In this document: positions 25,415 to 33,934 of the stretch, in pieces | How positions within the stretch are numbered: position 1 is the first letter of the stretch | How the letters are laid out: every line of letters begins with the position of its first letter | NCBI GenBank assembly: GCA_022819745.1 | Contig: JAJEGS010000035.1 | Coordinates: 1-64,000 of the forward strand | Source of the DNA: Candidatus Latescibacterota bacterium | GTDB lineage: Bacteria > Latescibacterota > UBA2968 > UBA8231 | Reading direction: 5' to 3' | Length of the DNA stretch: 64,000 bases | Notes under the pieces: generated by a model | Databases searched by the model: none | What the model was told of the DNA's origin: nothing | What the model saw: the letters and a program-made list of their open reading frames with translations, nothing else | Program-made: the position numbers and the translations under genes

Positions 25415-26083
25415 ATGTCGAGTGAACGTCGTAAACTAAGCAAGAGTGAACTCCGCGAAGATGAGTTCGTCGAATGGATCATGGAAGCGGTCGAATACGT
25501 CAAAGAGCGTGCCCGTCTCTTTGTCGGTGGGACCGTTGCCGTGATCGCGGTCATTGTGGCCATCAATTATTTCATCGAGTCCAAGGAGGCTGATCGGCGC
25601 AAAGCTGCGGCTCTGCTCGGCGATGTGCTGATGGTCGAACAGGGCGGAGAACTGACCGAAGCGATCCGCCTAGCCGAGGAGTTGGTGTCCTCCTATGCCG
25701 GGACCCTAGCTGCAGCCCAAGGGACCGTGCTCTTGGCCAATCTCCACTACGCTCAGGGCCGTTATGTTGAGGCCCGGGGCTATTACCAGACCTACTTGGA
25801 CAACTACGAGCCTTTAGATGTGTTGGCCTATGCCGCCCAAAGCGGTCTAGGTGCCTGCCTTGAAGCCGAAGGGCAGCTTGTGGCCGCGGCTGAGCACTAC
25901 GAAACGTATGCCACCGAGCAGGCCGGGACTATCCGCGAGGCGATGGCGCGGATGGAAGCAGCCCGCATATATGGGTTGGCCGGCCAAAGCAACAGGCAAC
26001 AGGCCCTACTTGAACAGGTCAGTCGCACATTTGCCCAGTACCCAATTGCCGCACAAGCTCGAGCGGCACTAGCCATGTTCTAA
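25415..26083 (+). CDS. Membrane-anchored TPR protein (YfgM-like)
   Basis: The 222-residue protein has a charged cytosolic N-terminus, one membrane helix (residues 37-54) and TPR-like helices across residues 60-222, with motifs such as LANLHYAQGRYVEARGYYQTYLD. The layout matches YfgM/BamD-like ancillary proteins, which act at the Sec translocon or in outer-membrane assembly. Its place between apt and the second PRPP-synthetase gene suggests only cotranscription. Confidence 0.75.
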   Translation: MSSERRKLSKSELREDEFVEWIMEAVEYVKERARLFVGGTVAVIAVIVAINYFIESKEADRRKAAALLGDVLMVEQGGELTEAIRLAEELVSSYAGTLAAAQGTVLLANLHYAQGRYVEARGYYQTYLDNYEPLDVLAYAAQSGLGACLEAEGQLVAAAEHYETYATEQAGTIREAMARMEAARIYGLAGQSNRQQALLEQVSRTFAQYPIAAQARAALAMF

Positions 26084-26094
26084 AGGACCTGTTG

Positions 26095-27018
26095 ATGGGC
26101 CGTGCAGATATCAAGGTTTTCGCCGGGCGGAGTAATCCCGCATTGGCCGAGGGCATTTACCAGTCGCTGGCCCTTGAGCCAGGGCGCATCGAGTTTATCG
26201 ACTTTAGCAACGAAAATATAAAGGTGAAGATTTGCGAAAACGTGCGCGGACGCGATGTGTTTTTTATCCAAACTTCGTGTCCGCCCGTTAGCGACTACTT
26301 GATGGAGTTGCTCATAGCCCTCGACGCCCTAAAATACGCCTCGGCCGGTCGCATCACCGCGGTCTTGCCCTACTATCCGTATGCGCTGGCCGACAGCAAA
26401 GACGAGCCAAGAATTTCCGTGACGGGTCGCTTAGTGGCCGACCTGATCGCCGAGGCAGGGGCGGACCGCATTCTCACCATGACTTTACATAGCCCGCAGA
26501 CTATGGGGTTTAGCCGGATTCTAGTGGATCAACTAAGCGGCGTCCCGGCAATATGCTCCTACTACGCCGACCTCGACCGAGCTAACTTAGTCGCGGCCGC
26601 TCCGGACATCAGCCGCGCCAAGGTCACCGAAACCTATGCCCAGCGATTGGGGTTGCCTCTCGTCGTCGTTGATCAAGCGGCCGGGGAAAACAGGGTCATT
26701 GGCGACGTAGCCGACCGAGATGTCGTATTTTTCGACGACGCGATCATTACTGGTGCTTCCATCCTCAAGGGAGCTGCCGCGGTCAAGGAGCGCGGGGCGT
26801 GCAAAGTCTATGCCGGTTGCGTCCACGGCACTCTAACCAAGGAGACGATAGCGCGGCTGGATCAGTCCAACTTCCAAGCCTTAGCCATTACTGATACGAT
26901 CCCCTTGCCGGTAGATGCCCGCACCCCTATGGTGCAGGTGTGCTCGGTAGCCTCGCTCTTTGCCAGCGCCATCCGCGCTATCCACGAAGAAACGTCCATC
27001 AGCGCACTATTCAACTGA
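26095..27018 (+). CDS. PRPP synthetase-like paralogue lacking catalytic-loop residues
   Basis: The 307-residue protein aligns along its whole length with the upstream prs product: NENIKVKICENVRGRDVFFIQT, YYPYALADSKDEPRISVTGRLVADL and FFDDAIITGAS. Three key sites differ. Arg97 of the active paralogue becomes Leu98. The catalytic DKRRH loop becomes DQAAG (193-197), so Lys193 and Arg195 are Gln and Ala, and the loop is about five residues shorter. It is probably not a PRPP synthetase on its own. A regulatory subunit role, as for mammalian PRPP synthetase-associated proteins, is an inference. The start at 26095 follows AAGGA; TTG at 26092 is possible. Confidence 0.85.
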   Translation: MGRADIKVFAGRSNPALAEGIYQSLALEPGRIEFIDFSNENIKVKICENVRGRDVFFIQTSCPPVSDYLMELLIALDALKYASAGRITAVLPYYPYALADSKDEPRISVTGRLVADLIAEAGADRILTMTLHSPQTMGFSRILVDQLSGVPAICSYYADLDRANLVAAAPDISRAKVTETYAQRLGLPLVVVDQAAGENRVIGDVADRDVVFFDDAIITGASILKGAAAVKERGACKVYAGCVHGTLTKETIARLDQSNFQALAITDTIPLPVDARTPMVQVCSVASLFASAIRAIHEETSISALFN

Positions 27019-27030
27019 GGCGGGTGCCCC

Positions 27031-27753
27031 TTGAAAATCGCAGTACTCGCCGATATTCACGCCAATCTCGAAGCGCTAGAGGCCGTATTAATCGCTGTGG
27101 CCAACGCTGGTGCCGAGCGCATCATCTGTTTGGGAGACATCGTGGGATACGGTCCCGATCCTTTGGGCTGTATCTATCGGCTCAAGGAGGTAGAGGCCCA
27201 AATCGTATTGGGCAACCACGACCAAGCGATGCTAGAGCCGGTGGGCATTCAATCTTTTAATCTGTTGGCCCGTTCTTCGCTCTACCAAGCCTACGAGATG
27301 TTGGGGGAGGAAGAACGCGATTTTTTGCGGCAAGGGGTCTTTCGGCGCGTGGAGCACAACGCGGCTTTGTCCCACGCCAATCCCCTCAAGCCCGAAGAAT
27401 GGGAACCCCTCCTCATGTACGATCGCGTCGCTTGGTGCATGAGCCACCTCAAATGGCCCTTGGCTTTTGTCGGCCATACGCATGAGGCGCGCATTTACTG
27501 CAAGATGCGCGACAATCCCATACCGCTGACCTCGGCTACGGCCGCCGTAGGGAATCACCAATTCTTGGTCTCCGTCGGCAGCGTCGGCCAACCGCGCGAT
27601 GGGGACTGGCGGTCGGCGTACACCCTGTGGGATACCGACGAACAATGGGTCGAACTCCAGCGCGTCGAATACCCAGTCAAGCTGACCCAGCAGAAAATCG
27701 ACAATCTCGGCTACCCCAACTACCTAGCCGAGCGCCTCGCCAAAGGGGAGTAG
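27031..27753 (+). CDS. Metallophosphoesterase, YfcE/calcineurin-like
   Basis: The 240-residue protein has the binuclear metal motifs of the calcineurin-like family: DIHANLEA (DxH), GDIVGYGPDP (GDxxxxG), GNHDQAM (GNHD) and FVGHTHEARIY (GHTH). It likely hydrolyses a phosphodiester or phosphomonoester; substrate is unknown, and PrpE- or YfcE-type enzymes are the closest by pattern. The start is TTG, 12 bases after the PRPP synthetase-like gene. Confidence 0.85.
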   Translation: MKIAVLADIHANLEALEAVLIAVANAGAERIICLGDIVGYGPDPLGCIYRLKEVEAQIVLGNHDQAMLEPVGIQSFNLLARSSLYQAYEMLGEEERDFLRQGVFRRVEHNAALSHANPLKPEEWEPLLMYDRVAWCMSHLKWPLAFVGHTHEARIYCKMRDNPIPLTSATAAVGNHQFLVSVGSVGQPRDGDWRSAYTLWDTDEQWVELQRVEYPVKLTQQKIDNLGYPNYLAERLAKGE

Positions 27754-27770
27754 GCAGGGGCTGGTCGCAC

Positions 27771-28676
27771 ATGCAGGGCCGGATCATCAGAGTTTCTGGG
27801 CTACAGTGCCTCGTCGAGGTCGAGCAAAGCCACTGGCAGTGCAAAATTAGAGGCCGCCTCAAGGCAGGAGACCGCAAGACTAGCTCTCCAGTCGCCGCCG
27901 GCGACTGGGTTGATATCGTGCCGACAGCCGAACGGACGGGCATCATCGAAGCAGTGCATACCCGCTCTTCCAAGTTCTCGCGTGGGGCCAGTGGAACGCG
28001 CCCGTTTGAGCAGATCCTCTTTGTCAATATGGAGCAATTGGTCATCGTCGTGGCCGCCAGTCAACCAAAGCCCCGCCGCGGCTTTATCGACCGAGCGATT
28101 GTCATGGCCATAAAGGGGAATCTCCAGCCCGTGTTCTGCATCAACAAGGTCGATTTAGTCTCCCGTGAAGCGGTGGACACGCTGACGGCACCCTACGAAG
28201 CACTTGGTTATCCAATCTATCGCACCAGTGCTCTACGAGGCGATGGCATGGATGCGTTCAAAGCAGCCCTTATCAACCGCAGCACGGCCGTGGTCGGCCA
28301 ATCTGGGGTTGGCAAATCGACCTTGCTCAACGGTGTTGAGCCGGGGTTGGGACTAAAGACAAAAGAAATAATGAAGCGCCACGACCGGGGCCGGCACACG
28401 ACCACGGTCGTGCATTTGTTTAAGCTACAACAAGGTGGCTATGTGGCCGATACACCAGGGGTTAAAGAACTCCGCTTATGGGGGGTAAAATCCTCTGAAC
28501 TAGCAGCGTATTATCCCGAATTAGAACCCTTGCGCGGCCAGTGCCAATTCGGCGATTGTAGCCACTTACACGAACCCGGTTGTGTGGTCCGGGCGGCGGT
28601 GGCAGCTGGTCGCATCGCGTCGGCGCGCTACGAAGGGTATCGACGCATCTTCGAAAGTTTGAGTAGCGATGAGTGA
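27771..28676 (+). CDS. rsgA: Ribosome small-subunit-dependent GTPase RsgA
   Basis: The 301-residue circularly permuted GTPase matures the 30S subunit. An OB-fold N-terminus (QGRIIRVSGLQCLVEVE) is followed by the motif order G4 (NKVD), G1 (GQSGVGKST, 176-184) and G3 (DTPG). A C-terminal zinc knuckle has Cys and His residues (CQFGDCSHLHEPGC). The ATG at 27771 gives the normal N-terminus; an in-frame upstream ATG inside the phosphoesterase gene is rejected. hprK overlaps its end by eight bases. Confidence 0.94.
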   Translation: MQGRIIRVSGLQCLVEVEQSHWQCKIRGRLKAGDRKTSSPVAAGDWVDIVPTAERTGIIEAVHTRSSKFSRGASGTRPFEQILFVNMEQLVIVVAASQPKPRRGFIDRAIVMAIKGNLQPVFCINKVDLVSREAVDTLTAPYEALGYPIYRTSALRGDGMDAFKAALINRSTAVVGQSGVGKSTLLNGVEPGLGLKTKEIMKRHDRGRHTTTVVHLFKLQQGGYVADTPGVKELRLWGVKSSELAAYYPELEPLRGQCQFGDCSHLHEPGCVVRAAVAAGRIASARYEGYRRIFESLSSDE

Positions 28677-29610
28677 ACTGACGATCAAGGATTTGCTCGC
28701 CACCTATGGGCAGCAACTGCGGCTGAAGCTGATCGCTGGTGCTGAGGGCCTACAGCGAACCATCAACAACAGCGATATCCATCGCCCCGGCTTGGCCCTG
28801 ACGGGTTTTGTTGAGTTGTTTACTTTGGATCAATTACAGCTTTTGGGCAATACGGAAGCAGAATACTTGCGCACCTTGTCCGCAGGCGGACGGCGGCAGG
28901 CGCTCAAAATCATATATCAATTTGATATTCCATGCGTGGTTTGGACCGGTAGGGGACGCATGTTTCCCGAGTTACGACAGCTCGCCGATGAGTGCGCGGT
29001 ACCACTTCTGAAGTCTGGATTCAACACGGCCGAGTTTACCCATCTCGTCCGTTTTTATCTCGACGAGATGTTCGCGCCCCAAATGTCCATGCACGGGACG
29101 CTGGTCGATGTTTCTGGGGTAGGGTTGCTCTTTCGCGGTCGCAGCGGCATTGGCAAAAGTGAAGTCGCCTTGGATTTAGTCGAGCGAGGACATCGGTTGG
29201 TGGCCGACGATGTGGTCATCATCAATCGCAAGCCCCAAGGCATTTTGGTAGGCTGTAGCTCGGAAATGCTCCAAGACCACATCGAAATTCGCGGGATTGG
29301 TATCTTGGATGTAAAAAAGATGTTTGGCGCGTGGCGGACTCGGCGGCAGAAGCGGGTGGAGGTCGTGGTCAACCTCGTCGATTGGGACGAAAAATACGCC
29401 TACGAACGCCTTGGTCTTGAAGATAATAAGGTAATAATCCTCGGTGTCGAAGTACCCGAGGTTTTCATACCGCTGTTCCCCGGCAAAAATATCACGGTAC
29501 TCGCCGAGACGGTAGCGATAGATTATCTCTTGCGCTTGGACGGGGAGTACGCGGCACGGACATTTAGCAACCGGCTCCAAGAGCAAATTAAGGCGAGCAA
29601 AAAACCATGA
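28669..29610 (+). CDS. hprK: HPr kinase/phosphorylase
   Basis: The 313-residue enzyme phosphorylates and dephosphorylates a serine of HPr. Its Walker A loop is GRSGIGKSE (157-165), followed by VADDVVIINRK and the family signature EIRGIGILDVKKMFG. Both halves, including the N-terminal DRTGG-like domain, are present at normal length. No PTS gene or HPr is visible in the window, so the target is unknown; many FCB and PVC genomes keep hprK outside a full PTS. It overlaps the neighbours on both sides. Confidence 0.93.
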   Translation: MSELTIKDLLATYGQQLRLKLIAGAEGLQRTINNSDIHRPGLALTGFVELFTLDQLQLLGNTEAEYLRTLSAGGRRQALKIIYQFDIPCVVWTGRGRMFPELRQLADECAVPLLKSGFNTAEFTHLVRFYLDEMFAPQMSMHGTLVDVSGVGLLFRGRSGIGKSEVALDLVERGHRLVADDVVIINRKPQGILVGCSSEMLQDHIEIRGIGILDVKKMFGAWRTRRQKRVEVVVNLVDWDEKYAYERLGLEDNKVIILGVEVPEVFIPLFPGKNITVLAETVAIDYLLRLDGEYAARTFSNRLQEQIKASKKP

Positions 29611-30410
29611 TGACGCTCGGCGTGGCAGGCCATGCTCGCGAGATCGCCGTCCATCGGGACGCCTTGCAGGGTTGTCGCGATATCCAGCTCATACACGAAG
29701 CCGACTGTGCCGCAGTCTTGGAACAGAAGATAGATGGGCTGGTGTTGTTGCACGTGGAAGATAAATCGCATTGGATCGGCGTGGCCTTAGCGGCCGGTCT
29801 GCACGTTATGGCGACCCATCCAGTACAGGAGCTGAGCCATTCTGGGGTGTGCGTACTGTCCTTGGGGAAGCATACGCATCTTTGCTCGGCTTTAGCCGCT
29901 CAACAGGGCATAGCGCATTATTCTCTGGAGCTTTCTTTTGATTCGGCTTTATTCCACTCGCTTGGTCGCGAGACGATCTGCAACCAAGCGGCCTTGGACG
30001 TATGCGACCTATTGTTGAGTGCATGGGGACCGGTAGATGTGCTGTACAGCAGGATGCGCAACTTCTTTCATCTTGGTCGGATGGAGGACGTGTCGGTCGC
30101 GCTGCTGCGGATGCGCAACGGCGTCGAAGGTTCGGTTGCATTCATGGACTTTCCGGCTGTGGCTCCGACTTTGCGAGTCCGCTCGTATGCACAGGACGAA
30201 ATGGTCGATACGTCTTGGCCTTGGGCGTGGGAAGCGGACGATCTAGCGGCGTACTATCGCAATTTCGTCGCCTGCATCCAAGGGCGCGCCCAGCCGTTAT
30301 TGAGTTTAGAGCAGGTGGCCGAAAGCTATCGTCTTTTGGAATGGATCCGTACGTCGGCGAGACAAGATGCGATTTTGAATCGCAAGCAAATAAAATATAA
30401 TTTCCTATAA
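29607..30410 (+). CDS. Short Gfo/Idh/MocA-like protein, probably degenerate
   Basis: The 267-residue protein begins with a nucleotide-binding-like strand and loop (TLGVAGHAREIAVHRDAL), then KIDGLVLLHVEDKSHWIGVALAAGLHVMATHP, which matches the family block ending in E-K-P, here A-T-H-P. The catalytic lysine is therefore missing. At 267 residues it is about 70 shorter than usual. The C-terminal half is a reduced form of the substrate domain. It may be an inactive or regulatory relative. ATG overlaps the hprK stop as ATGA. An AT-rich repeat begins at its stop codon. Confidence 0.6.
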   Translation: MMTLGVAGHAREIAVHRDALQGCRDIQLIHEADCAAVLEQKIDGLVLLHVEDKSHWIGVALAAGLHVMATHPVQELSHSGVCVLSLGKHTHLCSALAAQQGIAHYSLELSFDSALFHSLGRETICNQAALDVCDLLLSAWGPVDVLYSRMRNFFHLGRMEDVSVALLRMRNGVEGSVAFMDFPAVAPTLRVRSYAQDEMVDTSWPWAWEADDLAAYYRNFVACIQGRAQPLLSLEQVAESYRLLEWIRTSARQDAILNRKQIKYNFL

Positions 30411-30430
30411 AATTTTTTATGTAAACAAAA
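30404..30430 (+). repeat. AT-rich repeat, copy 2
   Basis: CCTATAAAATTTTT is followed by TATGTAAACAAAA (30418-30430), identical in those 13 bases to copy 1. It overlaps the stop codon of the Gfo/Idh-like gene and fills the gap to a convergent gene, the same arrangement as copy 1. Confidence 0.6.
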
Positions 30431-30443
30431 AATAAAAAAACAA

Positions 30444-31418
30444 TCAACTACCAATCTTAATATAATCAGACGCATTATCGAGCAGCTTTTCGCGGTTTTC
30501 GTAATAGCGCATCGTCGTCTTTAGATCCTTGTGGCGCAAATGGGCTTGCACCTGTTGGGGCTTGGCTCCGCCTTCAATCGCCAAAGTGCAGCAGGTGTGG
30601 CGGAACATGTGCGCGGTGATGTTTTGGGGGAGACCGGCGCGCAGGGCATACTTCTTGACGATGTGATTTACCGATTGGTCGGTCAGCGGCTGACCCCGAG
30701 ACTGGTTGCGCGACAGGCTGATGAAGACCTTGCCGGCGACCGGCAAGCCCTTTACCTGTAATTGCTCTTTGTATAGTTCAAGATGATGTAAGACGACGTT
30801 TTGTAGTTTGATCTCCTGAGCTACGCCCGATTTAGTCTCGGGCAGGTGCAGGATATAAAAGACGCCCTCCAAGGAAATATCCTCCCAAGCGACGCCTGCC
30901 ACTTCAGAGCGGCGCAACCCGCCGAACGTGAGCAAGTGAAACATCGCCGCATCGCGCGTGCGGACCAAATCGTCTTTTTCTTCGGCGATGGCTTGCTGGA
31001 TTTTGTTCAGCACCTGATTGGAAAGCGCTTTGCCAGCCAGTGTTTCATCTACCTTGTAGCCGCGCACCAACGTAGAGTCAGTGGGATTCTTCTCGATGTG
31101 GCCCAAGGCAACCAGCATCTTGAACAACGACTTCAGGCTAGACAATTTTCTGTTAATGCTGCTGCGCTTGTAGCCTTCGCTGGCGAGCTGATTTCTAAAG
31201 GCGACCACGTGCTCAAAGGTGATTGACTGCAAGACGGCGAGCGACACTTCATTTAGTTCCATGCCAATGGATGCAAAGAAATGCTGGAGATCGGCGTAAT
31301 ACGCACGCCGCGTGCGCTCGCTGAGTTGGCCGCTGAGAAATTGTTCCAAAGGGTCGTCCGCGACCAACGCTGGTGTCGGCGTCAGTTTGCGGACGACTGG
31401 ATTGAGAGTCTGGCTCAT
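30444..31418 (-). CDS. Tyrosine recombinase, XerC/XerD-like
   Basis: The 324-residue protein has an N-terminal SAM-like core-binding domain (residues 24-115) and a catalytic domain with the full set Arg169 (GGLRRSE), Lys196 (ETKSG), His270-x-x-Arg273 (HMFRH), His296 and Tyr305 (RYYEN). It cuts and rejoins DNA at specific sites. It could be the chromosome-dimer resolvase or the integrase of a mobile unit. No second phage or element gene is close, so the Xer role is slightly favoured, although a 324-residue length with a long N-terminal tail is a little above typical Xer proteins. Confidence 0.85.
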   Translation of the reverse strand: MSQTLNPVVRKLTPTPALVADDPLEQFLSGQLSERTRRAYYADLQHFFASIGMELNEVSLAVLQSITFEHVVAFRNQLASEGYKRSSINRKLSSLKSLFKMLVALGHIEKNPTDSTLVRGYKVDETLAGKALSNQVLNKIQQAIAEEKDDLVRTRDAAMFHLLTFGGLRRSEVAGVAWEDISLEGVFYILHLPETKSGVAQEIKLQNVVLHHLELYKEQLQVKGLPVAGKVFISLSRNQSRGQPLTDQSVNHIVKKYALRAGLPQNITAHMFRHTCCTLAIEGGAKPQQVQAHLRHKDLKTTMRYYENREKLLDNASDYIKIGS

Positions 31419-31565
31419 TGAATGCTCACAGGGCTAAAGTTTGCAGTATCACAAATATAGCGAACCTCGCGGCATTTTGCCGCCGCATTTCACGTGGGAT
31501 TCGCCTAGTTTTTATACTATTGATAATGCCTGTTATCGTTAGTATGATGAATAAAATTAAAAAAA

Positions 31566-33332
31566 CTATAATTTTCGCAATAAACGCTCCATATCGCTCA
31601 ATTTCATCTTTGCCATGATTGGCTTGCCTGTCGGACTTATATGCGGCGCGTCAACCTTTAACAATTCGTTGATCAAGTGCGCCATCGCCTCGGTGTTCAG
31701 CTTCTGTCCCTTCTTGATGCTCGCTTTGCGTGCATAAGCCAGGACGAGTGCTTCGCGCCAAGATTGTCCCGAATGTTCGCCGTCGCACACGTCGTTCAAT
31801 AACTGATAAAAAACATCGCCTTCGCCGAAGCGGTCCAGTTCGGCGGGAACGGCTTCCACCAACACCGTCCGCTCGCCAAAATCCCGCACCGCAAAGCCTA
31901 GCTTGGCAATATCATCCCGCACTTGGTTGAAAACCTCGAAATCCGCCGCGCCCATTTCTAGTTGTATAGGAAAGAGCAATTGCTGGCTCTCGCCGGCCAT
32001 GCCCTCCATTTGCGCCATGGCTCGATCATAGTTGACGCGTTCATGCGCAGCCTGTTGATCAATGAAGAGCAAGCCGTCGAATACCTCGACGAGGATATAT
32101 TGGTTGTGGACCTGCCACATCGCGGCGTCTTCGGCCACGGCGATTTTGGCCGCGGCTGGAGCCACCAAGGCCATAGTGAGCTGGTCATCTGCATACTCTG
32201 CGGACTCAGGCACTGCGGACGTAGCCCTCTGCAATACTGGCGACGTTGGTTCTCCCACGCGCACTGCTTCACTTCGCTTTAGTGAGAAAACTGGCTCAGT
32301 ACCTGCAGCACTGCTGTCGTAGACAAAAGATTGCGTGTCGGGCAGGCGCAAACTCTGTCGGACGCTACTCTCAAGAGCGGTAATGACCTGCCCTTCGTTA
32401 GCCAAGCGAATTTCCCGTTTCGTCGGATGGACATTGACGTCGATTTTCCTTGGGTCCATATCGATCCAGAGCATGAATACCGGATGATGGCCTTCGGGGA
32501 GTAAACCTTCAAAGCACCGCTGTACGGCGTTGGCTATCAATCGCGAAGAAATGGGACGCCCCTGTACGATGAGGTATTGCTTGCTCTTGCTTCGGCCGCA
32601 GTGTTCGGGACCGGCTAAAACCCCTTCGATTTTGAGGCCTTCTTCCTTGTATGCGAGATCCAATAGTTCGGCGTCGGGAGCAGTCTGGATGCCCAACAGC
32701 TCGGCAGCCCGCTCCCGACGAGATACCGGGGCGTAGTTCAATACCTGGCGATCTTGGTGCAAGAATTCAAAGCCAAGGGCCGGATAACCAGCGGCTAAAT
32801 GGATGATGGTTTGCGCCACGTGGCGAGCTTCCGCATCGACGGAGCGGAGAAACTTGCGGCGGGCTGGTGTATTAAAAAACAGGTTCTTTACCACGATGGT
32901 CGTGCCACGCGCTCGGCCCATACTGTGCATCTCCCGCTCTATTCCCCCTTCTACAACCAAGCGCGTCCCCACTTCATCTTCCTTCGCTCGCGATTCTATG
33001 ACTAGGTGTGCTACCGCACCAATGCTGGCTAGGGCTTCGCCGCGAAACCCTAGCGTCTGAATGCGAAACAGATCGGCAACTGAAGCCATTTTGCTCGTGG
33101 CATGACGGCGCACGCATAGAGCCATATCCTCCCTGTCCATGCCCGAGCCATCGTCGGTCACGACGATCAACTGCTTGCCACCGGCCTTGATTTCCACGCG
33201 GATTCTAGTAGCCCCCGCATCGATCGAGTTTTCGACCAATTCCTTCACGACCGAAGCTGGCCGTTCTACAACCTCGCCAGCGGCTATTTTCCCAATGAGA
33301 CTTTCGTCGAGAACGCGAATATTACTCGCCAT
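31566..33332 (-). CDS. mutL: DNA mismatch repair protein MutL
   Basis: The 588-residue protein has the GHKL ATPase N-terminus (IGKIAAGEVVERPASVVKELVENSIDAGA, then DDGSGM and HATSKM) and a C-terminal dimerisation domain. The endonuclease motif usually written DQHA-xx-E-xxxx-E is DQQA-AH-E-RVNY-D here, and the expected CPHGRP is SPTGKP. Nicking activity is therefore uncertain. mutS is not in the window. The gene follows an FtsH-like membrane protein gene with six bases between. Confidence 0.94.
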   Translation of the reverse strand: MASNIRVLDESLIGKIAAGEVVERPASVVKELVENSIDAGATRIRVEIKAGGKQLIVVTDDGSGMDREDMALCVRRHATSKMASVADLFRIQTLGFRGEALASIGAVAHLVIESRAKEDEVGTRLVVEGGIEREMHSMGRARGTTIVVKNLFFNTPARRKFLRSVDAEARHVAQTIIHLAAGYPALGFEFLHQDRQVLNYAPVSRRERAAELLGIQTAPDAELLDLAYKEEGLKIEGVLAGPEHCGRSKSKQYLIVQGRPISSRLIANAVQRCFEGLLPEGHHPVFMLWIDMDPRKIDVNVHPTKREIRLANEGQVITALESSVRQSLRLPDTQSFVYDSSAAGTEPVFSLKRSEAVRVGEPTSPVLQRATSAVPESAEYADDQLTMALVAPAAAKIAVAEDAAMWQVHNQYILVEVFDGLLFIDQQAAHERVNYDRAMAQMEGMAGESQQLLFPIQLEMGAADFEVFNQVRDDIAKLGFAVRDFGERTVLVEAVPAELDRFGEGDVFYQLLNDVCDGEHSGQSWREALVLAYARKASIKKGQKLNTEAMAHLINELLKVDAPHISPTGKPIMAKMKLSDMERLLRKL

Positions 33333-33338
33333 ATATCT

Positions 33339-33863
33339 TCACAACTCAGCCCAGAGCCGATCGGCTTGTTGCCGAAATTCGGTTTGGGTAATTTTGCCTT
33401 GTTTGAGCGCGGTTTCCAAGTCGCGCAAGCGGCGGCGCGGTCCTCCTCCCCCTTTGATATCTAGCCGTATTTGGGACCAGATATGCCATCCTCCCACTCC
33501 GAGCAATAAGGCGATGAAAACCACACCTCCCCACCACGAGGCACCTTGTTCTTGACGCACTGCGCCCCCCTTTTGTCGCCAGTCTTCGGCCACGGTTGAG
33601 TCGGGCTCGGCTAGCTCGATTCGCTTGGCTACCGCCTCGCCGTTGATCCCTTGGACGCGGACGGCTCTTGTAAGCTGCCAAGCAAATCCTTGGGGTTGCA
33701 CGATCAGATACTCAATTTGATCGGATACGAGAAGCCGATCAAATTGTTCTCTAGTAACTAGTACGGCCATAGGACTCAGCATGTTGAACAGCAACACGAC
33801 CGCCAATAAGAAGGATGCCACCGCAAGAGCGAAATATGTAGGTTGTGTTTGTTTTTCTTTCAT
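33339..33863 (-). CDS. Membrane protein resembling the FtsH N-terminus, with a SHOCT domain
   Basis: The 174-residue protein has a membrane helix (about 9-30), a periplasmic segment (31-107), a second helix (108-127), a GGGG linker near 136-140 and a C-terminal SHOCT motif (RRLRDLETALKQGKITQTEFRQQADRLW). The helix-periplasm-helix-Gly layout and the opening VTREQFDRLLVSDQIEYLIV resemble the non-AAA N-terminus of FtsH, but no ATPase or protease domain follows. It could bind FtsH or mimic it; this is an inference. The gene starts 29 bases from an inverted AT-rich repeat. Confidence 0.65.
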   Translation of the reverse strand: MKEKQTQPTYFALAVASFLLAVVLLFNMLSPMAVLVTREQFDRLLVSDQIEYLIVQPQGFAWQLTRAVRVQGINGEAVAKRIELAEPDSTVAEDWRQKGGAVRQEQGASWWGGVVFIALLLGVGGWHIWSQIRLDIKGGGGPRRRLRDLETALKQGKITQTEFRQQADRLWAEL

Positions 33864-33864
33864 T

Positions 33865-33890
33865 TTTTGTTTACATATTAATTTTTATAG
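33865..33890 (-). repeat. AT-rich repeat, copy 3 (minus orientation)
   Basis: Read on the minus strand, CCTATAAAAATTAA is followed by TATGTAAACAAAA (33877 to 33865), matching copies 1 and 2 in both the TATAAAA and 13-base parts. It lies between the leuS stop and the ATG of the FtsH-like gene, whose start follows after two bases. No Shine-Dalgarno site is present there. Confidence 0.6.
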
Positions 33891-33934
33891 GATGTTTATT
33901 ATTAATGATTATTCTCAAATGAACAGCCACAATT

